Below, one piece after another: positions 8,604 through 17,781 of a DNA stretch of 20,738 nucleotides. The notes below the pieces were generated by a model. It searched no databases and was not told the origin of the DNA. It was given only the letters and a program-made list of their open reading frames with translations. The translations under genes were made by a program, and so were the position numbers. Source of the DNA: Stentor coeruleus (taxonomy: Eukaryota > Ciliophora > Heterotrichea > Heterotrichida > Stentoridae); the NCBI GenBank assembly GCA_001970955.1, contig MPUH01001222.1, positions 1 through 20,738 of the forward strand. The letters run 5' to 3'. Position 1 is the first letter of the stretch. Each line of letters opens with the position of its first letter.

Positions 8604-8690
8604 TGTACTTGCAAATATTGCAAAGACTTATTGCTTAAACATAAATCTAGAAAACTACATAAGCATGCTAAAAAGTTGATTATATCCTAA
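8604..8690 (+). pseudogene. Orphan C2H2 (U1-type) zinc-finger fragment
   Basis: A frame with no start codon encodes CTCKYCKDLLLKHKSRKLHK and then HAKK, ending in TAA at 8688-8690. The CxxC, the L-x2-H and the H-x5-H spacing resemble the tail of a U1-type finger such as the second finger of the DNAJC21-like protein upstream. The gap between the second Cys and the first His is about six residues too short. A TAA lies in frame just upstream at 8532-8534, and a candidate GTAA...AG intron at 8527-8542 does not restore a frame. I read it as a remnant. Its stop overlaps the 3' end of the convergent gene by four bases. Confidence 0.35.
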
Positions 8691-9064
8691 AGATCATTGC
8701 TTCTGGTTGGCACTTCACTCTGAATTTTCCTAAATTCTTTAATAAAATCATAATTCGGCTCAACTTTCTTCCCTTTATAATCATTCACATCAAACTCTAC
8801 AAGAGGCAAGAGTTCTTCTAATGCTCCATACTTATTAGCTTTTGAAGCTTGTGATGATGTGATTGTATTGTTGCATCTAGTAAAAGAATCTTTGACCATA
8901 CAATTGATTAATCCTAATGAGTCTGCATTTGGGTCCCTAGAAAATGTTTCTTGTATCTCTTGAGCTTTCTTTTCCATGAACTGTGTGACAAGCACATAGC
9001 AGGCTGTTTCCTTACGAGTGTATCCTGACACAATTACCCCTAATGATAAGAGCAAGATCCACAT
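8687..9064 (-). CDS. Small secreted protein with three cysteines, family unknown
   Basis: The likely start is the ATG at 9064-9062, giving 125 aa with an immediate signal peptide (MWILLLSLGVIVSG, cleavage near residue 14). An in-frame ATG 15 codons upstream is open too, but it would place a Tyr/Ile-rich low-complexity run before the signal, so I prefer the internal start. The mature part is soluble and mostly helical, with Cys at 22, 55 and 64 and an N-glycosylation site at Asn65. The tail is charged (FIKEFRKIQSEVPTRSNDL). Three cysteines suggest one disulfide plus a free or intermolecular one. I know no family for it. A secreted, vesicular or cortical-granule protein is possible but unproven. 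Confidence 0.7.
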   Translation of the reverse strand: MWILLLSLGVIVSGYTRKETACYVLVTQFMEKKAQEIQETFSRDPNADSLGLINCMVKDSFTRCNNTITSSQASKANKYGALEELLPLVEFDVNDYKGKKVEPNYDFIKEFRKIQSEVPTRSNDL

Positions 9065-10217
9065 TATTATTTGTATATAAAAATATCTAATATATATATA
9101 GCAATACAAAAAGCAAAAAAAGTTTTAAAACATATAATACAAATATTCACTGTAATATACAAAAAGTAGATAACAAATTTCGGATGTTTATTCTACCTAT
9201 TAAATTGATACAGGAAGATAAAGGGATACTTATGATAGAATTGAGAAACTGAGAGTAGAAATTAAAGAATTAATTTGATTTGAAGTCCTTCAGGAACTTT
9301 AAAGATAGAGTTAATTATTGATAATAGGTACCTATTGAAATAAACGTCTTAAATTAACCTTTTAACTTCATTATAGGTAATACTATTTATTAAAGGATTT
9401 AACAAATAATAATTAAAGTATCAAATTACATAAAAATATAATTTAGCATTAATTAAGTTTTATAACTTTAACAAAATTAGATAAATTTTTATGAATCAGC
9501 ATATTTTGACTTTATTTTTTGCCGAATATGCAAGTAAGAAATTTAATTTATAAAAGGAGAATGGTTTTTCTCTTTCTTTATATCTAGTTGGAAAATAATA
9601 TAGATGCATGTCGAAAGGTGGCATGGCTAAGGACTTCTAAGCTTCAGGGTAATTAAATTCTAGTATTATCAAGTTTTTTCATTGTTTTAATCCCATGATC
9701 AATAAATTTCTTCAAAAATAATAATAGATTTTCTTGAAGGTTATGAAAAAAATTTAAATGCTTAATAAATCTTTTACCTACTGAATCAAACTCACAGAAT
9801 TCGCAGTTTCTTAAAAAAAATATGTGCTTTTGATTCATAAAGTAATTAGCTTATTATTAGTTGAAGAAATAAATCCTAAAATTTTCATATAAAAACTTAG
9901 TGAAAAAAATATGATAGAGATAAGTTTAATATTCAAACACAAAAAATAAGTGGATATCTGGCTAGGTTTAAATATAATACGTGACATAAAGAAAGGACAA
10001 TTATTAAGATTATATAGAAATCGAAAGAAGATATAAGAAATTCAAGTAAATTATTGATATCCAGTATATCAATTTGAAAATGTATCATCATCAACTTCTA
10101 ATTAATTATCAAAAGTCTAAAAAAACTAAATTTCCTTGAAGAAAAACTAAAGGACAATTTTCCTTAAAACAATCTGTTCAATCTTGAATAGAGTATTATA
10201 ATTTTTTATACTTAAAT
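9065..10217. other. AT-rich intergenic region with one small minus-strand ORF
   Basis: Apart from the small zinc-finger-like frame at 9838-9653, nothing is supported. The end next to 10217 must hold the 5' control region of the K+ channel gene, but no motif is recognisable. A short patch at about 9605-9650 is less AT-rich. Confidence 0.4.
9653..9838 (-). CDS. Possible 61-aa small protein with a C2H2-like motif
   Basis: The frame runs from ATG (9838-9836) to TAA. Residues about 12-31 read CEFCEFDSVGKRFIKHLNFF, followed by His, giving a C-x2-C...H-x4-H arrangement that could bind zinc. Then comes a leucine- and lysine-rich helical tail. The motif spacing (Cys15 to His26 of the frame) is close to a classical finger. 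There is no homology I can name and the region is otherwise empty, so it may be a gene remnant or a chance frame. Confidence 0.3.
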   Translation of the reverse strand: MNQKHIFFLRNCEFCEFDSVGKRFIKHLNFFHNLQENLLLFLKKFIDHGIKTMKKLDNTRI

Positions 10218-12464
10218 ATGTTCGGGGTATTTACCAACAAAAATACATTCGGTCAAGAAATTGAAGCAGAAAATAGTGGAAGCGTTATTTCAAGAGAAAA
10301 TGCATCAATCACTGCAAGAAGAGGCTCATTTTTTAGTCGTAGAGGATCTAAAACACAACAAGAAATTAAAATGCAAAGGGCATGCTCTTTAATAGACGAA
10401 GTAATTATCGATGAACAAGAACCACGTTTCAGAGAGAGAACTGAGTTTTTTCAAATGAAATTTGTAATTTTCCCTGATGATGCTTTTAAAATACTATGGG
10501 ATATTTTGATACTTTGGTAATTTCTAATTAGTCTCATGCTATACACTTTATTTGTTGTACCTTTTAGAATAGCTTTTCCAGTTACTGATTCTAAGCCTTG
10601 GCTTGTTGCAGATTTGTTTGTTGACTGTTTATTTATGACAGATGTTGTTGTGAATTGTCTTAGTGCTTATTACATTAATGATGATGAGATAGAAACTTCT
10701 AACAAACAAATTCTAAAAAATTACTTTAAGACTTGGATGATTTTTGATATTTCAGCTTCAATTCCATTTCAATTGATTTTTGATAATGGTAACTGGAAAA
10801 GTTTGATCAGATTCGGAAGGCTTCCTCGGCTATACAGATTAATAAAACTAGCAAAAATAATAAGAATTCTTAAAGCTCAACAAGGTTTTCAAAAATTCAT
10901 TGATAAGGTGGGACTTAATTTCAAAATTCCTCTTGCTTTAAAGCGCCTTTTGTATTTTTTAATTGTTTTTGGGATTATATGCCATCTAATCACATGTCTC
11001 TGGTATTTTGCTTCTACATTACAGGATAACCAATATGATAATTGGGTTAATAAGTATGGAATAGAAAACTATAGTATTTTCAATCTATACACTGCTAGTC
11101 TCTATTGGACTGTCACAACTTTAGCAACAGTTGGTTATGGAGACATAGTCCCAGCTAATAGTGCAGAAAGAGGAATTTGTATAATAGTTATGCTTGGAGG
11201 AGTGTTTTTTTACTCTTATACAATAGGAACTATTACATCACTTATGACTGATATGGGAAAGAAAAAGGCTAAACTTGCTCATAAGCTTTTGATTCTTCAA
11301 GACATAGACAAAAACTATTCTATCGGCAGTAGATTATTCAAAGAAATTAAGTCGGCAATGGAATTTGACCAGTCGCGATTTGATAAAGAAAAAGATGAGA
11401 TGATTGCTTCTTTACCCAAAAAACTTGCTCTACAGCTAAATTTATATATGAATAAAAAACTTGTAGAAAAAAACAAATTTTTTAAGGGACGGCAAATACC
11501 TTTCATCAGTACGGTTTTAACTTGTTTAAGACCTTTGAGAGTTAAATCTAAAAACCGTCTTTTTGAAAAAGGTGAATTTGCTACAGATATGTATTTTGTT
11601 ACGGTAGGTGAACTTTCTCTTTATGATACCTTTAATGCTTCAGAAATCAGTTTTATGGAAGTTATTGAAGGTGACTATTTTGGTGATGTCGCTGTAATTC
11701 TTAGTATACCACATGAATATAATGTAAAAACAGTTAAAGATACTCAACTTCTTGTTTTGTCAAGAGACGACTTGGTAATAAAAATATTAAATATTGATGA
11801 TAATCTTAAGAAAGACTTGAATGATAAAGCTAAAGCGAGACAAGAATATTTAAATGAAAAAAAAGATAAAGCAGTTTCTGAGTATATTAGGAATAAAAAC
11901 CTTGTTAAAAGTGTGGCTAATGAAAAAAAGTCAGACTACAATGGAGCAATTTATAGCTATCAAAGTGAGCAAAATACAAGAAGGCTGAAAAAAATAAGAA
12001 ATACTTTAACACCAAAAGCTCAAACCATGCTAGAATTTGCCAATGTAGATAACGAGGTAGATATTCTTAAAAGCAATTTAGAATTTTTAAAAACTGCGGT
12101 TAGTAAGTTCCAAGAACAAATCATAGAAAATAAGTATGTTAGACCAAAGGAAAAACATAAAGAGTTTACTTCAAGATTGATGATGCCTGTGGCTAAAAGC
12201 TTGCAATCTCATATTTTTAAAAAAGTTCCCCCAGAAGAATCAATTAAGCTTCAAAATATATCTAATGAAAATCCATTTGAATATGTCCAAGATCAAAGCA
12301 ATAATTTAATGAATGACAAAGAATTGTCGATGAAAATCAATATAGAAAATTCTGAAGGAGATATTGTAATGCTAAAAAGTGGTAATCCAAAGAACGAAAA
12401 TGAAAAGGATAAAAGCTTTCCAGTAGATTTCATTCTAAACCCTGGCTTAAGTCCTAGTAAATAG
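10218..12464 (+). CDS. Voltage-gated K+ channel of the CNBD (EAG/HCN/CNG-like) superfamily, two exons
   Basis: Exons 10218-10516 and 10532-12464 join within a codon (TG|T) to give 743 aa. S1 spans the splice site (about residues 92-115) and S2 lies near 124-147. S3 holds WMIFDISASIPFQL. S4 (about 191-214) has a basic residue at every third position, eight in a row. S5 follows, and the pore helix ends in the K+ filter TVGYGD (299-304). After S6 comes a C-linker and a cyclic-nucleotide-binding fold at about 431-511 (GEFATDMYFV, GDYFGDVAVIL). This architecture marks a tetrameric plasma- or ciliary-membrane K+ channel. The phosphate-binding cassette is degenerate: FGE is FGD, the cAMP-contacting Arg is His494, and the Thr/Ser is Asn497. 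Cyclic-nucleotide gating is therefore doubtful, as in EAG/KAT-type channels. The C-terminal 230 residues are charged and low in conserved motifs. The N-tail has several RRxS-like sites. Confidence 0.93.
10517..10531 (+). other. 15-nt mini-intron in the K+ channel gene
   Basis: The sequence gtaatttctaattag interrupts S1. It begins inside a codon (phase 2) and carries an in-frame TAA when unspliced. Removal gives WDILILCLMLYTLFVV, a continuous S1 helix. Confidence 0.93.
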
Positions 12465-13396
12465 TTTATAGTTTGATTTATAAAATTAGAAATGAAATAG
12501 TTAATATGCTTCGGTATGAGTCTTAGTCGCATGAAATGATAGTATTTTTTTTTTTTAATGAGTAAATAATCATACATAATTTCAAGAATTTAGCAATCTT
12601 TTTATAGCTGATATTTCTGTAATGACAGATAAACTAATAGTTGTATGCACTTATAAATATGCTAATGTGCATTTTAATAAATAATGCTCATATTATTTTA
12701 GAATTATACATTACGATTATGCGAAAGATACTGAAAATATCATAAACAAATGTTTACATCCATACATAATTCTTTCCAATGTATAAAAAATAACAAATCT
12801 TAAAACTGTATCTATTATCTAATATATAGGGCATATTTTTAATAAGTTAAGTCATGAAAATAAACTAAAATCCTTAAAAATTACTTTATATTTATTAATT
12901 CAAATCTCTCACTTATAATATTCTTCATACTTATGCTTTTCATTTAGTTGCATTGGAATTTAAATCGTAATGCATGAATTACATGATGCAAACTTTTCTA
13001 AATCACATTAATTGAATAAACCACTCTATAATCTTTAAGGGATAACAAAAAATAATATATGCCACAAGGACATGAAGAAAAATTTGCCAAGGTAATGAAG
13101 AACTCTTAAAATTTAAAGATAATCACTAATGATGAAAAAAAATCTATCAAACTTTTACTATAGTAAAATTTGGTTGATTAATACATTCTATAGACTATCT
13201 AAAGTTCTTGTCAGTTTGGAATTTATCTATATAGCAGAATTAAATGTAATAAGTATAATATTAAATGCCAACTAATAGTAAAAGATGCTAAAGTCAAACC
13301 CAAGACTGAAGCTTTATAGATATAAAATCAATTAAATCTCCAGTGCAGTGTAGAAATCTTTCAATAGATGAGAAAAAAGCTATTTTAATAATAAAT
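12465..13396. other. AT-rich intergenic region upstream of the KH gene
   Basis: No gene, RNA or repeat is supported. A 12-base T run lies near 12546. The frame of the KH gene stays open from 13310 to its ATG at 13397, but this part has no ATG and no recognisable protein motif, so it is read as 5' leader. Confidence 0.5.
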
Positions 13397-14656
13397 ATGA
13401 GATCTCGTAGCAGGTCCCGAAGTCCTCCTATCCCGCAATTTCCCCTGATTCTCTCATTTCCCGCTTTAAATTTGAACGAAGATATAACTCAAGTCAAGTA
13501 TGAGATTATTAAAAAATTTGACGTAGACAGATTGCATATATCAGATGAAGTGCCTATTGCAGATGGAACTTATCGCTTCATTTATATATATAGCGATTCG
13601 CTTAGGGCAAAATTAGATAGCCTTAAACTAATTCTTGAAGCAGTATATCCCGAAAGAGGTACAGGAGAGGTCAATATTTCATTTCAAAACTTAATAGACC
13701 CAAATAGCATCATAAAGCATTGCTCACGAGGACATGGAGGGACTATCCAGATTTTACCTGAAATAAAAGGGTTTCCTGAGAGACAAGCTAAAATAGTTGG
13801 TAGACTCACAGATATAGAAAAAAGCATCAAAGAAATACATGGTTTTTCTATTGACAAAAGACCTAGCCCAGAACCAAAGCTGTCAGATTTAGATAAAAAT
13901 AGCATGAAATTTATCATTCCTGAAGACTGTGTTAGTAAATTTACAGGACGTGGAGGAGTTTTTGTTAGAAGGCTCAAAGCTGATTATGAAGTTGAAGTAA
14001 AAATTATGAACTGTCAGGGTTCTCCTTGCAAAGATACTGATAATATCATTGCTTTATCAGGAAAGCACCGTCATGTTAAGAAATCTATAAAACAAGTAGT
14101 AATTCAAATTTTAGAGGCTTTAGATGTAACTGGTGCACCAGAGCAAACTCTAAAAGTTCTTATTATGTCAGCGCATGTTAAAGAACTTATAGGACCTCAG
14201 GGTTCAATAATAAAAGATATATCGAAAAAATCAGGCAACGCCAAAATCAAAGTGCTTTCAGATAGCGAAACAGAAAAAAATCAAGAATTTACTATTGTAA
14301 ATATTGACGGATCATCAGAATCAAAACAAGCAGCAGCATGCAAAGTATATGAAGTACTCTACAAAGGGGAAAAACCAGTGCCAAGACCTAACAGCCCAGA
14401 TGAAGATGAATTGAAAATTTTTGTAAGCGTTCCTGATCAATACGTAGCCCGACTTATAGGCAAAAATGGAGAAAATGTTAAAGCTATTATGAGCAAGGCT
14501 AAATGCAAAATTAGTTTTCAAAAAGCCCCGATTGATGAATTACGATCAACTGAAGGAGAGAAAGTTCGCATGTGTTATGTTAGTGGAAATAGTTATTCTA
14601 TATCTAAGGGTGTTAAATTACTCTTAGAACAAATATCAAAACTTGAATCGATTTAG
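13397..14656 (+). CDS. Multi-KH-domain RNA-binding protein (PCBP/hnRNP K-like architecture)
   Basis: Single-exon gene of 419 aa from the first ATG in the frame. It opens with an RS-type stretch, MRSRSRSRSPP. Three KH domains are clear from their GxxG loops and flanking helices: residues about 170-240 (FTGRGGVFVRRL, GRGG at 184-187), 251-322 (LIGPQGSIIKDI) and 339-415 (LIGKNGENVKAI). Residues about 91-150 (SRGHGGTIQIL, then RQAKIVGRLTDIEKSIKEI) look like a further degenerate KH, and 16-90 may hold another. KH proteins of this layout bind single-stranded, pyrimidine-rich RNA and act in splicing, stability or translation. The RS start hints at a nuclear or splicing link, which is inference. TAG ends the frame. 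The gene is convergent with DRC2, 784 bp away. Confidence 0.85.
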   Translation: MRSRSRSRSPPIPQFPLILSFPALNLNEDITQVKYEIIKKFDVDRLHISDEVPIADGTYRFIYIYSDSLRAKLDSLKLILEAVYPERGTGEVNISFQNLIDPNSIIKHCSRGHGGTIQILPEIKGFPERQAKIVGRLTDIEKSIKEIHGFSIDKRPSPEPKLSDLDKNSMKFIIPEDCVSKFTGRGGVFVRRLKADYEVEVKIMNCQGSPCKDTDNIIALSGKHRHVKKSIKQVVIQILEALDVTGAPEQTLKVLIMSAHVKELIGPQGSIIKDISKKSGNAKIKVLSDSETEKNQEFTIVNIDGSSESKQAAACKVYEVLYKGEKPVPRPNSPDEDELKIFVSVPDQYVARLIGKNGENVKAIMSKAKCKISFQKAPIDELRSTEGEKVRMCYVSGNSYSISKGVKLLLEQISKLESI

Positions 14657-15071
14657 ATTATTAATATGACTAGACTTATAACAACAGACACGATTGCATT
14701 ACCTAAATATGAGGCTTGCAAATTTACTTCTAAACTATGAAGGCTTTCTAGTCAAGTAGCAATTTTCCAACAATTCTTTAGGCTTTGTATAATTTGTAAC
14801 ATTGATGTGAAAATATTTAAATATAATTTATTATGTAAATAATTGGAATCAATTGTTCAATCTATGTATTTACTTAGAAAGAGTTAGAACTAAACACAGA
14901 AATAGAATTTGTTTTAAGTGATACTATAAAAATACTTATCAAGATTCGGGCAATTTTTCATTATCCCTAGATCTAAAAATTAATAGCAGTGATATGGATT
15001 CAACAGCATGATGAGGTTATAGAATTTGTAAAATTGTAAGATACATATTAAAAAGCCGTAATACTTTTTAT
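14657..15071. other. Intergenic region between KH gene and centrin-like remnant
   Basis: No gene is supported. Near 14990 a DMDST peptide in the same frame as the downstream remnant could be a residue of its second EF-hand, but it is too short to claim. Confidence 0.4.
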
Positions 15072-15260
15072 ATGCTAACAGCAACTTTACAAGACAGTCT
15101 AAGAAAGTTCAATCTAATTGATGGAATCAGAGAAAAAAGAATATCTTTCAAAATAATTAATGGGGCAGAGTATGCTTAAGAATAGAAAGAAATGTAGAGA
15201 GATGGATATGGGGAGCAGATCTTGACCTGATGAAACTTTTTACAAAGGTTTATGGATTAA
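15072..15260 (+). pseudogene. Decayed centrin-like EF-hand gene fragment
   Basis: One frame, read through five stops, shows two blocks in the order of the C-terminal half of centrin. The first, LRKFNLIDGIREKRISFK (from about 15096), fits the third EF-hand, where centrins read LKAFRLFDDDETGKISFK; the KISFK ending is typical of centrin. The second, from 15189, reads KEM, a stop, RDGYGEQILT, two stops, then NFLQRFMD. It fits EMIDEADRDGDGEV...EFLRIM, the fourth EF-hand. About 11 residues between the blocks are missing. Stops TAA, TAG, TAG, TGA, TGA interrupt the frame, so this is a dead copy. Calmodulin-family identity is likely; centrin specifically is a judgement from the KISFK and RDGDGE-like spacing. 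Confidence 0.55.
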
Positions 15261-15440
15261 TAGTAAAATTGAAGGAAGACAAAAATTTTACATGCAGATT
15301 GGAATTTTTATGAAGGAAGTTCCCAGTATTCATTAGCCATCTTTAATAATTTTTTTAAGAGATGCTTTCTATATCCTACTTTACTCAGAGTAATTCTTAC
15401 TATTCTATTTGTAAACAAGTCAACAAACTAAAAATATTTA

Positions 15441-16967
15441 TTATCTAATCCTATTTTGAACAACATGAGCAGCTTCAATAATAGGTTTATCAACTCTTTC
15501 AACTGGTGGCCTATTCAGCTGAATTCTATTATTTACAACTAGTAATGGATTTGGTCCAGACATGACATCTTCATTTACAGAAACACCATCAAGATACTGT
15601 TTTAGCAGGCTCTTGAAAAATTGATTTTCTTTTTCCAGCTGTTTTTTTTGTTTTTCTATTGCCAGTTTATCTAATAAAACTTTGTTAAACCTTTTGTAAA
15701 AATTTTCAAGAGCAGCAAATTCATCATATGCATATTCAGGATTAAGAAATTGAAGTATTTCCTGTAATTGAGCAAGATTTTGTATAGGTGCTTCAATACG
15801 ATCATTCTCTAATAACTGTTTCTCCTCACTTAATGCTTCAGGATCAGATGCATAGAAAGGGATAACTTTTTCTCTTTCTGTCTCAAGTTTTCTACATAAT
15901 TCAGCAAGTTTTAAAATTTTTGAGCCAAGATTTACTTGGTCTCTTAACTTGCTTGTTGTGTCTCTTGAATTATTAATAAGCAAAGTTAACCTTCTCACTT
16001 CTTCCTCACGAAATTGTATCATTTTGTTTTTAAGTTCGTGATAATGTCTTGTAACTGTATCAAGCTCATTTTTCAATGTTTGGTTTCTTACTGCGCATTC
16101 TTTTTCTGTTTTCGCTGCTTCAGTTTTAAGTTTTTCTATTGTATTTTTATATGCCTCAACTTGTCTGTGTAGCTTTTCAATATCCTTAGACGCTTCTTGA
16201 TTTTTTTGCATCAAAGTATAAAACTGATTGTGTAAATCTTTAGAACCTTGCTGATAATTAGCAAAATTCAATTCAAGTTCTCTTTTTAAATCATTAGTCT
16301 TGCTTTCTAATGTTCTTTGAAGGATACTTGTTTCTTCGTTTCGTTTGCTACTTTCTAAATTGCTTTCATGGTCAGATTTTAGTTTGTCTTGTTTGGATTT
16401 TTCTTCTTCTTGCACTGCATGAATAACATCTTGCAGCTCTTTTTTTTCATATCTATGAGTTTCAACAATTTCTTGTCTTTCAAGAGTAAATTCTTCTTCA
16501 AGTATTCGAAGATCTCTTTTAAATTCTTCTTCTAAGCCTTGCAATCTAGTTTCTTGAAGATAAAGAAGACGATCAACATGTATCATATAATTTCTTAATG
16601 CTGTCTGATACTGTTCTTCTGCTTCTTCAAGGTCTCTATCAAGCATCTGCATAACTGCATCTTTAGAGTCAACTTCTCTTTCATGGTTTTGTGAAAAAAT
16701 TTCAATTTCTCTTTTAAGTTCGTCAGTTTTTGCCATTCTCATGATTTTTCGCCATTCAGTTAGGAGTTTTTTGTTATTAAAATTGGTGATTTTTTGTTCT
16801 TCTTGTATTGAATTTCTTAAATGCTCTCTTTTTCTTTTACGAAATTCTTCTTCATTTTTTAGATCTTCTTGTTGTATTTGGACTTTTATGCGTCTCACAC
16901 GTATATCTCGCAAATCTTTTGGGGCACGAGTTGAGCGCCCTTTTAACAATTTTCCAAGTAAGACCAT
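15441..16967 (-). CDS. CCDC65: Nexin-dynein regulatory complex subunit 2 (DRC2/CCDC65/FAP250)
   Basis: Single-exon gene of 508 aa, close to the length of human CCDC65 (484 aa). It is almost entirely coiled coil from about residue 30 to 450. Family landmarks are the early TEWRKIMRMAKTDELKREIE with SKDAVMQMLDRDLEEAEEQY, KILKLAELCRKLETEREK starting at residue 350, LKQYLDGVSVNEDV at about 455-468 with NPLLVV after it, and the C-terminal IIEAAHVV. DRC2 pairs with DRC1 to form the core rod of the nexin link between outer doublet microtubules of motile cilia and restrains dynein activity. The gene therefore supports an organism with motile 9+2 cilia. The start ATG (16967-16965) is followed by a basic N-terminus. 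A 79-codon frame on the opposite strand at 16741-16980 is a shadow of this gene. Confidence 0.95.
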   Translation of the reverse strand: MVLLGKLLKGRSTRAPKDLRDIRVRRIKVQIQQEDLKNEEEFRKRKREHLRNSIQEEQKITNFNNKKLLTEWRKIMRMAKTDELKREIEIFSQNHEREVDSKDAVMQMLDRDLEEAEEQYQTALRNYMIHVDRLLYLQETRLQGLEEEFKRDLRILEEEFTLERQEIVETHRYEKKELQDVIHAVQEEEKSKQDKLKSDHESNLESSKRNEETSILQRTLESKTNDLKRELELNFANYQQGSKDLHNQFYTLMQKNQEASKDIEKLHRQVEAYKNTIEKLKTEAAKTEKECAVRNQTLKNELDTVTRHYHELKNKMIQFREEEVRRLTLLINNSRDTTSKLRDQVNLGSKILKLAELCRKLETEREKVIPFYASDPEALSEEKQLLENDRIEAPIQNLAQLQEILQFLNPEYAYDEFAALENFYKRFNKVLLDKLAIEKQKKQLEKENQFFKSLLKQYLDGVSVNEDVMSGPNPLLVVNNRIQLNRPPVERVDKPIIEAAHVVQNRIR

Positions 16968-17710
16968 TTATATAATTTGAAGACCTTAAATATAAACATA
17001 ATTTAAAAGTTTTTTTATTTAACCTCGTAATATTTTAAATTAAGAGCAGTTTATGTAAAGTAGATTAGTTTATTAGAAAATAATAATTCAATTACTAATT
17101 ATTTTTTTATTAAAACCTTGAAAACTTTCACTTTTCGAATATAAAATAAATAAAAGCTGAATGATCAAGAAATATATTTTTAAAAGTAATCTGATATAAT
17201 GCATGATTATATTTAGATAATTAATAAAAATTATTTTCTTTACTATTGGCTGTAAAAAAACTTAAAGTAGGCTAGCTTCCTGATTACGAAAAATAAGAAA
17301 GTAAAATAAGTGAATTAATGGTAATGACAATCATAATGTTGAAATATTTATGATGAGTCTTCAAAATAATAATCAATCACTCAGAAATTACCCAGATTAA
17401 AAAATTATGTCATTTTTTTATATTATTTATAAAATACAGTATCTTTTATAGAAAATATATTTTCTAAGCATAATCTTGAAAGATTTTCAAATTTGTTGAT
17501 TTATATTGTTCTATATAAATATCATTCAACTAAAAATAAACTTAATCTTTCAGTAATAGCCAGAAGTGTTAAGCATGCTGCACCTCATAATTTTTATACC
17601 CTAGCACTCTAATTTCTTTATGGGTGGAGTTATAAATTTAATCAACGTTATGCTGCTTTTTCTATTCTTTATCCCATAAAACGATACGCGCTAATGAAAA
17701 AGTTTTAGTT

Positions 17711-17745
17711 ATTTCATTCGAATATTCTTGAATTTGGTTTCTATT
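17711..17745 (+). repeat. First copy of a 35-bp duplication around an N (assembly join)
   Basis: These 35 bases recur identically at 17747-17781 with one N between, like the joins at 4208 and 20375. Confidence 0.9.
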
Positions 17746-17746
17746 N
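17746..17746. other. Single-N assembly gap
   Basis: One ambiguous base between two perfect 35-bp copies. Confidence 0.95.
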
Positions 17747-17781
17747 ATTTCATTCGAATATTCTTGAATTTGGTTTCTATT
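17747..17781 (+). repeat. Second copy of the 35-bp duplication
   Basis: Identical to 17711-17745. Probably the other side of an unmerged contig overlap. Confidence 0.9.

Noticed and set aside
14126-14145. A GTAACT...CCAG 16-mer inside the KH gene as an intron
   Set aside because: It is GC-richer than the true mini-introns, and its removal would break a continuous frame with intact KH domains.
17560-17700. Possible structured RNA in a slightly GC-richer stretch
   Set aside because: No tRNA boxes, U6-like or snoRNA boxes are visible, and the short inverted repeats (such as agcatgct) are too small to support a call.
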